From NCBI GenBank assembly GCA_902784565.1, contig CACZVE010000016.1, positions 1 through 59,717 of the forward strand: a stretch of DNA of 59,717 bases, given 5' to 3'. Source of the stretch: an uncultured Prevotellaceae bacterium (GTDB lineage Bacteria; Bacteroidota; Bacteroidia; Bacteroidales; Bacteroidaceae). Below the pieces are notes generated by a model, which was not told the DNA's origin, did not search any database, and worked only from the letters and a program-made list of their open reading frames with translations. A program made the translations under genes and the position numbers. Shown piece by piece: positions 8,301 through 17,061 of this stretch (its first letter is position 1; every line of letters starts with the position of its first letter).

Positions 8301-8322
8301 CGAATAATCCGTGAGAAATGTG

Positions 8323-8330
8323 TACTTTTG
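8323..8330 (+). promoter_or_regulatory. -7 promoter element for LolA-like/ABC-F/M13 operon
   Basis: TACTTTTG matches TAnnTTTG and lies 22 bp before ATG 8353. It is divergent from the tex promoter. Confidence 0.6.
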
Positions 8331-8352
8331 CACCCTGAAAATGAAATAATAA

Positions 8353-8970
8353 ATGAGAAATAGGATTATTATCATTGTCTTGTCGCTGTTGTCGGCCCTG
8401 GTTTCTGTGCAGGCTCAGGAAAGTCCGAACGAGCGACAGGCCAAGCGCATATTCAACCAGGCCTATCAGCAAGTCTTCGGCGAACAGGGAGCGACCCTGC
8501 GCTACGACGTGAACATCACGGGTATCTACAAGACTTGGGGTAATATCTGGTATAAAGGCAAGAAAAGCAAGTTCGTGGATGCGAAGATGAACTCGTGGAA
8601 CGACGGCACGACGGTCTATACCATCAAGAAAAAGAAGAAAGAGGTGGAAATCCATAATGCCAAGAACAACAAGTCGGACAAGTATTCGAGCAAGTTCAAG
8701 TTTGTTCCAGAGAATTTTACCTACAGTATTGCTGACCATGCGGAAGGACTGATGTTGACGCTGAAGGCCAAGAAAGGCGCAAAGGGTATCAAGGAGATCC
8801 ATGCACTGGTGAAGAAACAGACCTACGAGCCTATCAGTGTGCGTATCAAGATCGCCTTCATCTGGACCACCATCAAGATATCCAACTTCAAGTCGGGTGG
8901 CATTATGGATGAGATGCTGCGTTTCCCCGCTGAACAGTATAAGGATTATAAGTTTGTTGACAAACGATGA
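8353..8970 (+). CDS. LolA-like periplasmic protein
   Basis: The 205-residue protein has a clear signal peptide (RIIIIVLSLLSALVSVQAQ). The mature part alternates short beta strands: LRYDVNITGIYKTWGNIWYK, SKFVDAKMNSWNDGTTVYTI, and later YEPISVRIKIAFIWTTIKIS. This fits the LolA/LolB-type half-barrel, as in the Bacteroidota LolA-like family. The proposed role is lipoprotein carrier or chaperone in the periplasm, by family resemblance only. The stop overlaps the ABC-F start by 4 nt (ATGA). Confidence 0.65.
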   Translation: MRNRIIIIVLSLLSALVSVQAQESPNERQAKRIFNQAYQQVFGEQGATLRYDVNITGIYKTWGNIWYKGKKSKFVDAKMNSWNDGTTVYTIKKKKKEVEIHNAKNNKSDKYSSKFKFVPENFTYSIADHAEGLMLTLKAKKGAKGIKEIHALVKKQTYEPISVRIKIAFIWTTIKISNFKSGGIMDEMLRFPAEQYKDYKFVDKR

Positions 8971-10964
8971 TATCGGTAGAAGGACTAAAAGTGGAGTTCG
9001 GCGTCAAGCCGTTATTCGCTGATGCGAGTTTCGTTATCAACGACAGAGACCGTATTGCCCTGGTGGGAAAGAATGGGGCAGGCAAGTCGACGCTGTTGAA
9101 AATCCTTTGCAGACAGCAGAAACCGACGGCCGGGAACGTGAGTGTGCCTGCCGACTGTCGTATCGGTTATTTGCCGCAGGTGATGATCTTGCAGGATGAG
9201 ACAACGGTGAGGCAGGAGGCTCAGAAGGCTTTTGCCGATATCACGAGGATGAAAGAGCGTCTGGAGAAGATGAACCAGGAACTTGCGGAACGTACCGACT
9301 ACGAGAGCGAGGGTTATCTGGCACTGATCGAAAAATATACGACGGAGCATGACCGCTATCTGATGCTGGGGGCTGAGAACTATGAGGCGGAGATAGAACG
9401 CACGCTGATGGGACTCGGTTTTCTGCGTACGGACTTCGATCGGCCTACGTCGGAATTCTCCGGCGGTTGGCGTATGCGTATCGAACTGGCGAAGATCCTC
9501 TTGCAGAAACCCGACGTGCTGTTGCTCGACGAGCCCACCAACCACCTTGACATCGAGAGTATCCAGTGGCTGGAACAATTCCTGGCTCAAAGTTCGAGTG
9601 CCGTGGTGCTGGTAAGTCACGACAGGGCCTTTATCAATAATGTGTCGAACCGTACGTTGGAAATCTCTTGCGGTCAGATTATAGACTATAAGGTGAAGTA
9701 CAATGAGTACGTTGTGCTTCGCAGGGAACGACGTGAACAGCAGTTGAGGGCTTACGAGAATCAGCAGAAGGAAGTTGCTGATATGAAAGACTTTATCGAG
9801 CGTTTCCGCTATAAGGCCACGAAGGCTGTTCAAGTGCAACAGAAAATCAGGCAACTGGAAAAGATCGTCCCCATCGAGATCGACGAGGTGGATAATTCTG
9901 CGATGCATCTGAAGTTTCCGCCTTGTCTGCGCAGCGGTGATTATCCCGTCATCTGTGACGAGGTGCGCAAGGACTACGGTGCCCACACCGTATTTGACCA
10001 TGTGACGCTGACCATCAAGCGAGGCGAGAAGGTGGCGTTTGTGGGTAAGAACGGTGAGGGTAAGTCTACGTTGGTGAAATGCATCATGGGTGAGATTCCC
10101 TTTACTGGCGAGTTGAAGATAGGGCACAATATTCAGATCGGCTATTTCGCCCAGAACCAGGCACAGTTGTTGGATGAGAGCCTCACCGTGTTCCAGACCA
10201 TCGACAATGTGGCGAAAGGCGATGTCCGCCTGCGTATCAATGATATCCTGGGGGCCTTTATGTTTGGTGGCGAGGAGTCGGATAAAAAGGTGAAGGTGCT
10301 CAGTGGGGGAGAAAGGAGCCGTCTGGCAATGATCCGCCTGCTCTTGGAACCCGTCAACCTGCTGATTCTCGACGAGCCGACGAACCATCTTGACATGCCT
10401 TCGAAGGATGTGCTTAAAGAGGCTATCAAGGCCTTCGACGGTACAGCGATTATCGTCAGCCACGACCGAGAGTTCTTGGATGGCCTGGTGACGAAGGTCT
10501 ATGAGTTCGGTGGGGGAAAGGTCAGGGAGCATCTCGGAGGTATCTACGACTTCCTCCAAGCGAAAAAGATAAGTGAACTCAGTGAACTGGGTAAGACCAA
10601 TGGAAGTACAAACCGTCTGTACGACCAGTACAAGCCTTCTGTACAGCCAGTACAAGCCGTTTGTACCGACAGTACAAAGCAGGTGTACTCCACTGAAACC
10701 ATATCCAAGGCGCTCAGTTATGCTGAGCACAAGGAACGGCAGAAGCGTAAGAACCGTGCCGAGAAAGCCGTGAAGGAGTCGGAGGCCAAGATTGAGAAGA
10801 TGGAGGCACGCCTGAAAGAACTCGACGACCTGCTAATGGTGCCTGAGAATGCCTCGGATATGGTGCTGGTGACGGAATATACCCAGACCAAACAGGCACT
10901 CGACGAAGAGGTGGAACGCTGGGAGAAACTCAGCGAGGAACTGGAATTAATTCAGAATCAATAA
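8967..10964 (+). CDS. ABC-F family ATPase (Uup/EttA-like ribosome-associated protein)
   Basis: The 665-residue protein has two ABC cassettes and no membrane domain. The first has GKNGAGKST at about 34-42, signature SGGWRMR and LLLDEPTNHLD. The second has GKNGEGKST, LSGGERSRL and LLILDEPTNHLD. A linker rich in charged residues (about 250-290) lies between them and a coiled-coil tail (about 583-660) ends the protein, as in Uup-type ABC-F factors acting on stalled ribosomes. Residues about 547-575, between cassette 2 and the coiled coil, come from a 22-bp tandem repeat (10606-10689) and look like an insertion. Confidence 0.93.
   Translation: MISVEGLKVEFGVKPLFADASFVINDRDRIALVGKNGAGKSTLLKILCRQQKPTAGNVSVPADCRIGYLPQVMILQDETTVRQEAQKAFADITRMKERLEKMNQELAERTDYESEGYLALIEKYTTEHDRYLMLGAENYEAEIERTLMGLGFLRTDFDRPTSEFSGGWRMRIELAKILLQKPDVLLLDEPTNHLDIESIQWLEQFLAQSSSAVVLVSHDRAFINNVSNRTLEISCGQIIDYKVKYNEYVVLRRERREQQLRAYENQQKEVADMKDFIERFRYKATKAVQVQQKIRQLEKIVPIEIDEVDNSAMHLKFPPCLRSGDYPVICDEVRKDYGAHTVFDHVTLTIKRGEKVAFVGKNGEGKSTLVKCIMGEIPFTGELKIGHNIQIGYFAQNQAQLLDESLTVFQTIDNVAKGDVRLRINDILGAFMFGGEESDKKVKVLSGGERSRLAMIRLLLEPVNLLILDEPTNHLDMPSKDVLKEAIKAFDGTAIIVSHDREFLDGLVTKVYEFGGGKVREHLGGIYDFLQAKKISELSELGKTNGSTNRLYDQYKPSVQPVQAVCTDSTKQVYSTETISKALSYAEHKERQKRKNRAEKAVKESEAKIEKMEARLKELDDLLMVPENASDMVLVTEYTQTKQALDEEVERWEKLSEELELIQNQ
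10606..10689 (+). repeat. 22-bp tandem repeat inside the ABC-F gene
   Basis: Units start at 10606, 10628, 10650 and 10672, each opening with GTACAA and containing a TGTAC arm, so every unit can fold as GTACA...TGTAC. There are three full copies and one partial. Because 22 is not a multiple of 3, successive units are read in different frames, yet the gene stays open. Confidence 0.85.
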
Positions 10965-10976
10965 ATAATTAGAGCA

Positions 10977-13010
10977 ATGAAAAGAGTATTAACAATGATG
11001 GCATTGGCATCAATTTCACTGATGACAATGGCTCAGGGCAACCTCGGATCAGGCCTGAATACGGCAGACTTCGACAAAAGCGTGCGCCCTGGTGATGATT
11101 TCTACGAGTATGCCTGTGGTGGTTGGATGAAGGCTCACCCCCTGCCTGCGGCTTATTCCCGTTATGGCAGTTTCGACCGTCTTCAGGAGGATAATGACAA
11201 ACGTATCAATGGTATCCTAAAGGAACTCCAGAGTAACACTTACCAGAAGGGAACGATTGAGCAGAAACTTAGCGACCTCTACAAGTTGGCTATGGACTCT
11301 ACCCGACGTAACAATGAGGGCGTGACTCCCCTGATGCCTCTCATCAAGAAGTTGGAGGCAGCCAAGACCAACCAGCAGTTGTTGGATATCCAATTGGAAC
11401 TGGCACCCTACGGCGAACAGGAGTTCTTCTTCTGTAGTTTTGGGGCTGATGATAAGAACGCCACGCAGAATATCCTGAACGTTTATCAGGGTGGATTGTC
11501 ATTGGGACAGAAGGAATATTATCTGGATAATGACAAGGCAACAGCAGATATTCGTGAAGCCTTTAAGAAGCACGTAGTCAAGATGTTCCAACTGTTTGGC
11601 TTCAGCAAAAGCGCTGCCACGAAGAAGATGCAGAACATCATGAAGGTTGAGACGGCTCTGGCCAAAGTGTCGAAGTCGCGTACCGAACTCCGTGACCCTG
11701 AGGCAAACTACAACAAGATGACGCTTCAGGAGTTTGAAGCCAAGTATCCTTACCTCCCTCTGGTGAAGGTGATGAATGCCACAGGTGTGGAGACAAAGTA
11801 CCTGCAGGAGATGGTGGTTGGACAGCCTGCCTTCCTCGAGGGAGCCAACGCACTGGTGGCCAGCATCAAGCCTGCTGAATACCGTGATGTGATGGAGTGG
11901 GGCTTTATCTCTGGCGCAGCCAACTATCTGAGTGACGCGATAGTGGCAGAGAGTTTTGACTTTAATGGTCGTATCCGTTCTGGTCGTAAGGAGAATCATC
12001 CGCTCTGGAAGCGTAGTACCAGTCAGGTGGAGCGTGTGATGGGCGAGGCTCTTGGAAAGATTTACTCGGAGAAATACTTCCCTGAGGCTGCCAAGCAGCG
12101 TATGATTACGCTGGTGAAGAATCTTCAAATTGCTCTTGGCGAACGTATCGCCGCCCAAGACTGGATGGATGACTCTACGAAGGTGAATGCTCTGCTGAAA
12201 CTGAATTCATTCTATGTCAAGGTGGGTTATCCTGACAAGTGGACGGATCTTTCTAAACTGGAGATTGATCCTACCAAATCTTATTACGATAATATGCAGG
12301 AGTGTAGCAAGTTTTGGAATGCCTGGCACATTGAGCACACTGTCGGAAAACCCGTTGACCGTGATGACTGGCACATGAACCCTCAGACGGTGAATGCCTA
12401 CTATAATCCTACTACGAATGAAATCTGTTTCCCTGCAGGTATTCTACAGTATCCCTTCTTTGATATGACGGCTGATGATGCTTTCAATTATGGGGCTATC
12501 GGCGTGGTAATCGGTCATGAGATGACCCACGGTTTTGATGATCAGGGACGTCGCTTTGACAAGGACGGAAATATGCACGACTGGTGGAAAGAGGAGGATG
12601 GAAAGAACTTTACAGAACGCACAGACAAGTATGCCGATTTCTTCTCTACCATCAATGTGCTTCCTGACCTCAAGGGAAACGGTCGTCTGACTTTGGGTGA
12701 GAACTTGGCCGACCACGGTGGTCTCCAGGTGGCTTGGGTGGCTTATAAAAACGCCACGAAACTGATGCCTCTTGGCCCCAAAGACGGTCTGACAGCAGAC
12801 CAGCGTTTCTTCCATGCTTATGCTGGTGTGTGGGCAGGAAATATTACTGATGAGGAGATCAGAAATCGTACCAAGAGTGATCCTCACTCCCTGGGTCGTT
12901 GGCGTGTCAATGGTGCTCTTCCGCACATTGATGCATGGTATGAAGCCTTTGGGGTGAAAGAAGGCGATAAAATGTTCATTCCGAAGTCAGAAAGACTCGA
13001 ATTATGGTGA
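10977..13010 (+). CDS. M13 family zinc metallopeptidase (PepO/neprilysin-like)
   Basis: The 677-residue protein has a signal peptide (VLTMMALASISLMTMAQG). The N-terminal domain starts VRPGDDFYEYACGGWMK, the usual M13 opening. The zinc site is VIGHEMTHGFDDQGRRFD (HExxH), with the third ligand in GENLADHGG and the substrate-binding NAYYNPTTNEICFPAGILQ before it. The end, MFIPKSERLELW, replaces the usual C-terminal CRVW without the cysteine. The length is normal for the family. It is 12 bp downstream of the ABC-F gene. It is predicted to cleave oligopeptides in the envelope. Confidence 0.95.
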   Translation: MKRVLTMMALASISLMTMAQGNLGSGLNTADFDKSVRPGDDFYEYACGGWMKAHPLPAAYSRYGSFDRLQEDNDKRINGILKELQSNTYQKGTIEQKLSDLYKLAMDSTRRNNEGVTPLMPLIKKLEAAKTNQQLLDIQLELAPYGEQEFFFCSFGADDKNATQNILNVYQGGLSLGQKEYYLDNDKATADIREAFKKHVVKMFQLFGFSKSAATKKMQNIMKVETALAKVSKSRTELRDPEANYNKMTLQEFEAKYPYLPLVKVMNATGVETKYLQEMVVGQPAFLEGANALVASIKPAEYRDVMEWGFISGAANYLSDAIVAESFDFNGRIRSGRKENHPLWKRSTSQVERVMGEALGKIYSEKYFPEAAKQRMITLVKNLQIALGERIAAQDWMDDSTKVNALLKLNSFYVKVGYPDKWTDLSKLEIDPTKSYYDNMQECSKFWNAWHIEHTVGKPVDRDDWHMNPQTVNAYYNPTTNEICFPAGILQYPFFDMTADDAFNYGAIGVVIGHEMTHGFDDQGRRFDKDGNMHDWWKEEDGKNFTERTDKYADFFSTINVLPDLKGNGRLTLGENLADHGGLQVAWVAYKNATKLMPLGPKDGLTADQRFFHAYAGVWAGNITDEEIRNRTKSDPHSLGRWRVNGALPHIDAWYEAFGVKEGDKMFIPKSERLELW

Positions 13011-13045
13011 TTTTTGATGATTTTATAGGCCTTTAGCATAAAAAT

Positions 13046-13080
13046 GCCGTCGTAAATGTAAATTTACGGCGGTTTTTTTG
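13046..13080 (+). terminator. Intrinsic terminator after M13 peptidase
   Basis: CCGTCGTAAAT pairs with ATTTACGGCGG (one mismatch) around a GTAA loop and is followed by a run of seven T. It separates the M13 gene from the kinase operon. Confidence 0.85.
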
Positions 13081-13109
13081 TTTAGTTTTAAAAATTTTTA
13101 TTATCTTTG
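13077..13109 (+). promoter_or_regulatory. Promoter of the zinc-ribbon/kinase/AAA/FHA/PP2C operon
   Basis: TTTG at 13077-13080 and TATCTTTG at 13102-13109 are 21 bp apart, a full -33/-7 match. The first ATG is at 13139. No other promoter is evident before metA, so one transcript could cover all five genes. Confidence 0.7.
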
Positions 13110-13138
13110 CGCCAAACTTAAGTTAAAAAACCAGTTTT

Positions 13139-14068
13139 ATGAACGATATTACACTTAATCCGGAAAGAACTAGCAGGGGTGCTCAAGAACTTCAGCGGGA
13201 AGAACTGGTGATGGATAGACCAGTTGTTGAGCAACAGCAGGCCGTGCAATTTCAGACGGCAAACGGAGTGCAGTGTCCCTATTGCGGCACCGTCAATGAG
13301 CCCGATGCCATGTTCTGTGCTTCCTGTGGACAGCCGCTCGGTAAAATGAGTTGTCCGAACTGCGGCGCAGAGATAGATCCTGATGCTGACTTCTGCGAAG
13401 TTTGTCACCATTACATCCGCACAGACATCTGTTCCTTCTGTGGCGCCCGTCTGTCAGGTCAGGAGGCTTTCTGTCCTGAATGCGGTAGTCCCAGAGGCGG
13501 AATCGTCTGTCCCGTCTGCCATACCCTGAATGATTTCTCCTTCTGTAAACAGTGTGGCACAGCCTTGACAGAAGAAGCCCGTCAGTTACTTGCTGAACTG
13601 CAGATGACGCCCGAGTATAAGGAGATGCAGGCATTGGCCAAAGAACTGGAGGAGTTGGATATGTCACTCCCGTATTCTTCGGAAAAGGATCTGGTGCGCG
13701 ATCAGATCAATCGCCAACTGCGTGAGCGGGTATTGAAACTGCTGGCAGAAGACAAGGGTTCTACGGCGCCCATAGTGGAAAAACCCACCAAACGCATCAG
13801 CAAGGAAGAACTGGAAGCCAAGAAGAGTATGCGTGTGAACCGTCTGACGGAACTGTTGGAGCGGATGGCTCAGACCCCACAGCCCCAGCCGGCCAAGGTA
13901 CGTAACTATGCGATGGCCTGTAAACCACAGGGTGTCCGTCTGGCGTGGGAGTGCAACTTCAAGCATGCGTTGCATTCAAGTCCTTGTGGCTGTGCCAAGC
14001 CGCAGATGGGGGGTAAGTGGATTATCCTCGGCAAGAATTCAAGACAAGAAATAAAAGACGATATATAA
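13139..14068 (+). CDS. Multi-zinc-ribbon protein, first gene of phosphosignalling operon
   Basis: The 309-residue protein carries four successive C4 zinc ribbons: CPYC...CASC, CPNC...CEVC, CSFC...CPEC and CPVC...CKQC (about residues 45-145). A helical charged stretch (about 150-255) follows. The C-terminal segment around 265-295 has additional Cys/His: WECNFKHALHSS, then PCGCAKPQMGGKW. There is no membrane segment. It is likely an adaptor that binds protein or nucleic acid, similar to DZANK-type ribbons found beside regulatory kinases. The function is not known. The stop overlaps the kinase start (TAATG). Confidence 0.8.
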   Translation: MNDITLNPERTSRGAQELQREELVMDRPVVEQQQAVQFQTANGVQCPYCGTVNEPDAMFCASCGQPLGKMSCPNCGAEIDPDADFCEVCHHYIRTDICSFCGARLSGQEAFCPECGSPRGGIVCPVCHTLNDFSFCKQCGTALTEEARQLLAELQMTPEYKEMQALAKELEELDMSLPYSSEKDLVRDQINRQLRERVLKLLAEDKGSTAPIVEKPTKRISKEELEAKKSMRVNRLTELLERMAQTPQPQPAKVRNYAMACKPQGVRLAWECNFKHALHSSPCGCAKPQMGGKWIILGKNSRQEIKDDI

Positions 14069-17061
14069 TGAGTACACTGAGACCTACGACTGTCGGAGAA
14101 GACGTGAATCAGAATCTGGACGGTACGATGCGTACCCCATCCAATTCTGTGCCTGCAGCGGATATGATGGCTGCGGGTGATACCACGAGACGTTCTTCGG
14201 AACCGATGGGAAACAATACTGTGCTTAACGACAGTGACTTCTTTACCCTGAAAGGAGAGAAGTACCACAACCAGAAATGCCTGAGTGACAATAGCGGTGA
14301 AGCACAGGTGTTCCTTGTTGACAAAGACGGAAACGACTATGTGTTGAAAGTCTATTATCCGAATTTCGACGTCAACAAGAAACTGCTCCAGACCATCCAT
14401 AATCTCGATTTTGAGATGATTGTCAGTCTGATTGACTATGGCAAGACCTATGTGGAGGGTAAGCACCGCTATTACGAACTGATGGAATACCTGAGGGGAG
14501 GTTCGTTGGCTAACTACCATTTGAAAGGCGATTTGGACAAGTTCCGCCGGATTGCCTTGCAAGGTGCGGCTGCGCTTGCCTACTGTCATGGTAATGGTAT
14601 CCTTCACAAGGATGTCAAACCCAGTAATTTCTTCTTCCGTGACCAGGAACATACAGAATTGGTGCTGGGTGACTTCGGTATCTCCAGTCTGCTGGAGCAG
14701 GATGGCAAGTCACATCGAACGACGCAGGCCCGTACACCGATCTATGCGGCTCCAGAGATGTATGCCGATGTGATTGACGGTGTGGTGGAGATCACGCCTG
14801 CTGCCGATTTCTATTCGTTGGGTATTACACTGATGGCACTTTGGCTGGACGGTAATCCGATGAGTAGCAATGAGCGTGTGATGATGCGCCAGAAGAATGA
14901 AGGACGACTGCCCCATCTGAATGAATTGCCGGAGCGCGTCCGTATGATTGTGCAAGGTCTCACGTCTGTGAATCCGCTTAATCGCTGGGGATATAATGAG
15001 GTTGAAAAATGGTTCGAAGGGGAAAGTCCGAAAGTGGATATCTCATCGCCCTTCCTGAAATACAAGACATTTATTGTAGACCCGGAGCGTAATCTTGTGG
15101 CAGATAACATCCATGAGTTGGTACCTCTGCTCATCGAGAACGAGAAACTGGCTATCGGTTATCTGTATAACGGACGTATCGGCAATTGGTTGGAGTCGTG
15201 CGGCAACACAAAATTGAGTACCATTGTGAAGGATATTGTGGTCAACAGGTATCCCGTTGACCAGCATGCCGGACTGATGGCAGCCATCTACGTGATGGAA
15301 CCGACCTATTCCTATAAGGACGTGAAGGGCAGTTATTGTGAGGATGTACACGCAGTGGCTATGTCGATGCTCAGTTATCCGAAAGAGTATGGCATGTTGT
15401 TGACGAATCCCAACGATACACTCTTCCTCTATTTAGAGTCACATACAAAGTGTAACGTGAATCGCCTGCGTTCCTATTTTGAGAAGAAAGAGGGTTTTGA
15501 TGCACGTGTGGCAGTGATGCGGGTGGTCTATGAGATTGATCCAGACATCCCCCTGATGGCCCGATTCCCGTCGTCTACACTACAGGAAATAGTAAAGGCT
15601 TTCGGTAAAGATGGTATTACGGATGATGACTGGCACAGTCTGACGGACGGACGCCTCTTGTCGTGGATGTATAGTCATGAGGACAAGATGGCCTGTGAGA
15701 GTCTGCGTATCTTGACACAGAATCAGCCTTATAGTAAGTCGCTGGCCTTTAAAGTTCTTTATAATCTGGACCGTGAGGCTGCTTATGATTTACGTTTTGC
15801 CCATACACCCCTTGGCGTAGGCGATTTGTTGAAAGACCGTCTGAAGGAATGCCAGAACCTGAGCGACGAGGAGTTTGCCAAGGAGTTCGAGGATTTCCTG
15901 GAGCCGGGAGGTCGTTTCTGCTATTTCGCCCAGTTGCATGGCTGGAATGAGATACTCAACGAAGCCAACCGTTGTTTCGATTTCAAGAGTGAGGAGAACA
16001 AAGAACGTCTGGGAGCCTATGATGCAAGGACGGCACTCTACCGCTTCTGTCGTATTATGGGTTCTACTCCGGTTTACCAATTGTCTGACGGTACAGAACT
16101 GACTGACGGTCGGAACATCGATTCCCGTTATTATGGTCAGATTCGTCAGGAGATCCGTAATGGATCGTTCGTGCAGTGGATGTCAGCATTCTATCATGAG
16201 GATCCGAATGCAGACTTCTCTGAGGAGTATTCCTACGAACATACATTGGAGGACTGGTTGAATGATATTGGAAAGATAGACAAGACGCAGACCTATTACA
16301 AGCGTTTTGTGACTGCCCGTGAGGAAACATCCGACAGAGTGAAGAATGTGAGGAGCAATTGGAAACGGGCCAAGGGTAAGGAGAACATCTGGCGTTTGGC
16401 CTTCTATGCTTTGTCAGGTGTCTGGGTCCTGTTGGTGCTGATTTTTGGTGTGAACCATGAGTATCTGATGGCTCATCCGTTCCTGACCATCGGTCTGCCG
16501 TTAGGAGGCATGACGGCTATTATCGTGGCAACGAGAGCCTATTTCCGTGGCTACGGTTTCTTCTTCTCGTTGCTGTGGGGACTGTTGGGACTGGCTTCTT
16601 CCTTTATACCTATTATTATTCTAAAATATATAGTCCAGTCGCATCCTTCCCTGTTCAGCCTTGCTATTGTGGCCATCTCGTTGGTTTACATGCTTGTCTG
16701 TCATCTGACAGATTTCCGTGGCGACCAGAAGGCTGACAGTAAACTGATATCAGAAGTGCTCGACAACGATATCAAGTCATCGTTGCTTGAGCCGCTCTAT
16801 TATACATTCAAGACGAAATCTTATCGCTTCAAAGGCTCCAAGTTCGGAGTTCTCGATGATGTGACAGAACAGGTGCGCTCCATCAGCGGCGAGAGTGTGC
16901 TTCACTATGTATTGTGGAGTATACTGGCCCTTATCTTTGTGGTGATGTTCGTCATGTATAGTCCTAGCCTGATGAATGTGAAGAACCCCAATAGTGAGGA
17001 AATGGTAGAAGAAGCCAATCCCACTCAGATTATACAACAGATAGATAACAACGAAGACTAA
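14068..17061 (+). CDS. Transmembrane Ser/Thr protein kinase
   Basis: The 997-residue protein has an N-terminal Ser/Thr-rich tail (1-55), a likely autophosphorylation or FHA-docking site. The kinase domain (about 60-330) is complete: GEAQVF glycine loop, Lys94 in YVLKVYYP, catalytic loop HKDVKPSN with Asp182, LGDFGISS with Asp202, and APE at 228-230. A helical region of about 440 residues with no recognised motif follows. Several membrane helices (from about 772, e.g. LSGVWVLLVLIFGV and LFSLAIVAISLVYMLV) and a last one near 950 close it. There are no PASTA repeats. ATG at 14068 is chosen because it overlaps the previous stop. Confidence 0.9.
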   Translation: MSTLRPTTVGEDVNQNLDGTMRTPSNSVPAADMMAAGDTTRRSSEPMGNNTVLNDSDFFTLKGEKYHNQKCLSDNSGEAQVFLVDKDGNDYVLKVYYPNFDVNKKLLQTIHNLDFEMIVSLIDYGKTYVEGKHRYYELMEYLRGGSLANYHLKGDLDKFRRIALQGAAALAYCHGNGILHKDVKPSNFFFRDQEHTELVLGDFGISSLLEQDGKSHRTTQARTPIYAAPEMYADVIDGVVEITPAADFYSLGITLMALWLDGNPMSSNERVMMRQKNEGRLPHLNELPERVRMIVQGLTSVNPLNRWGYNEVEKWFEGESPKVDISSPFLKYKTFIVDPERNLVADNIHELVPLLIENEKLAIGYLYNGRIGNWLESCGNTKLSTIVKDIVVNRYPVDQHAGLMAAIYVMEPTYSYKDVKGSYCEDVHAVAMSMLSYPKEYGMLLTNPNDTLFLYLESHTKCNVNRLRSYFEKKEGFDARVAVMRVVYEIDPDIPLMARFPSSTLQEIVKAFGKDGITDDDWHSLTDGRLLSWMYSHEDKMACESLRILTQNQPYSKSLAFKVLYNLDREAAYDLRFAHTPLGVGDLLKDRLKECQNLSDEEFAKEFEDFLEPGGRFCYFAQLHGWNEILNEANRCFDFKSEENKERLGAYDARTALYRFCRIMGSTPVYQLSDGTELTDGRNIDSRYYGQIRQEIRNGSFVQWMSAFYHEDPNADFSEEYSYEHTLEDWLNDIGKIDKTQTYYKRFVTAREETSDRVKNVRSNWKRAKGKENIWRLAFYALSGVWVLLVLIFGVNHEYLMAHPFLTIGLPLGGMTAIIVATRAYFRGYGFFFSLLWGLLGLASSFIPIIILKYIVQSHPSLFSLAIVAISLVYMLVCHLTDFRGDQKADSKLISEVLDNDIKSSLLEPLYYTFKTKSYRFKGSKFGVLDDVTEQVRSISGESVLHYVLWSILALIFVVMFVMYSPSLMNVKNPNSEEMVEEANPTQIIQQIDNNED

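Noticed and set aside
8272-8802. N-terminal extension of tex upstream of ATG 8271
   Set aside because: It runs antisense through the LolA-like gene and across both promoters; homologues start at MEKNIFAKLIAEQL-like sequence.
9012-10730. 572-codon reverse-strand open frame
   Set aside because: It lies entirely opposite the ABC-F gene, has no domain, and its composition mirrors the coding strand.
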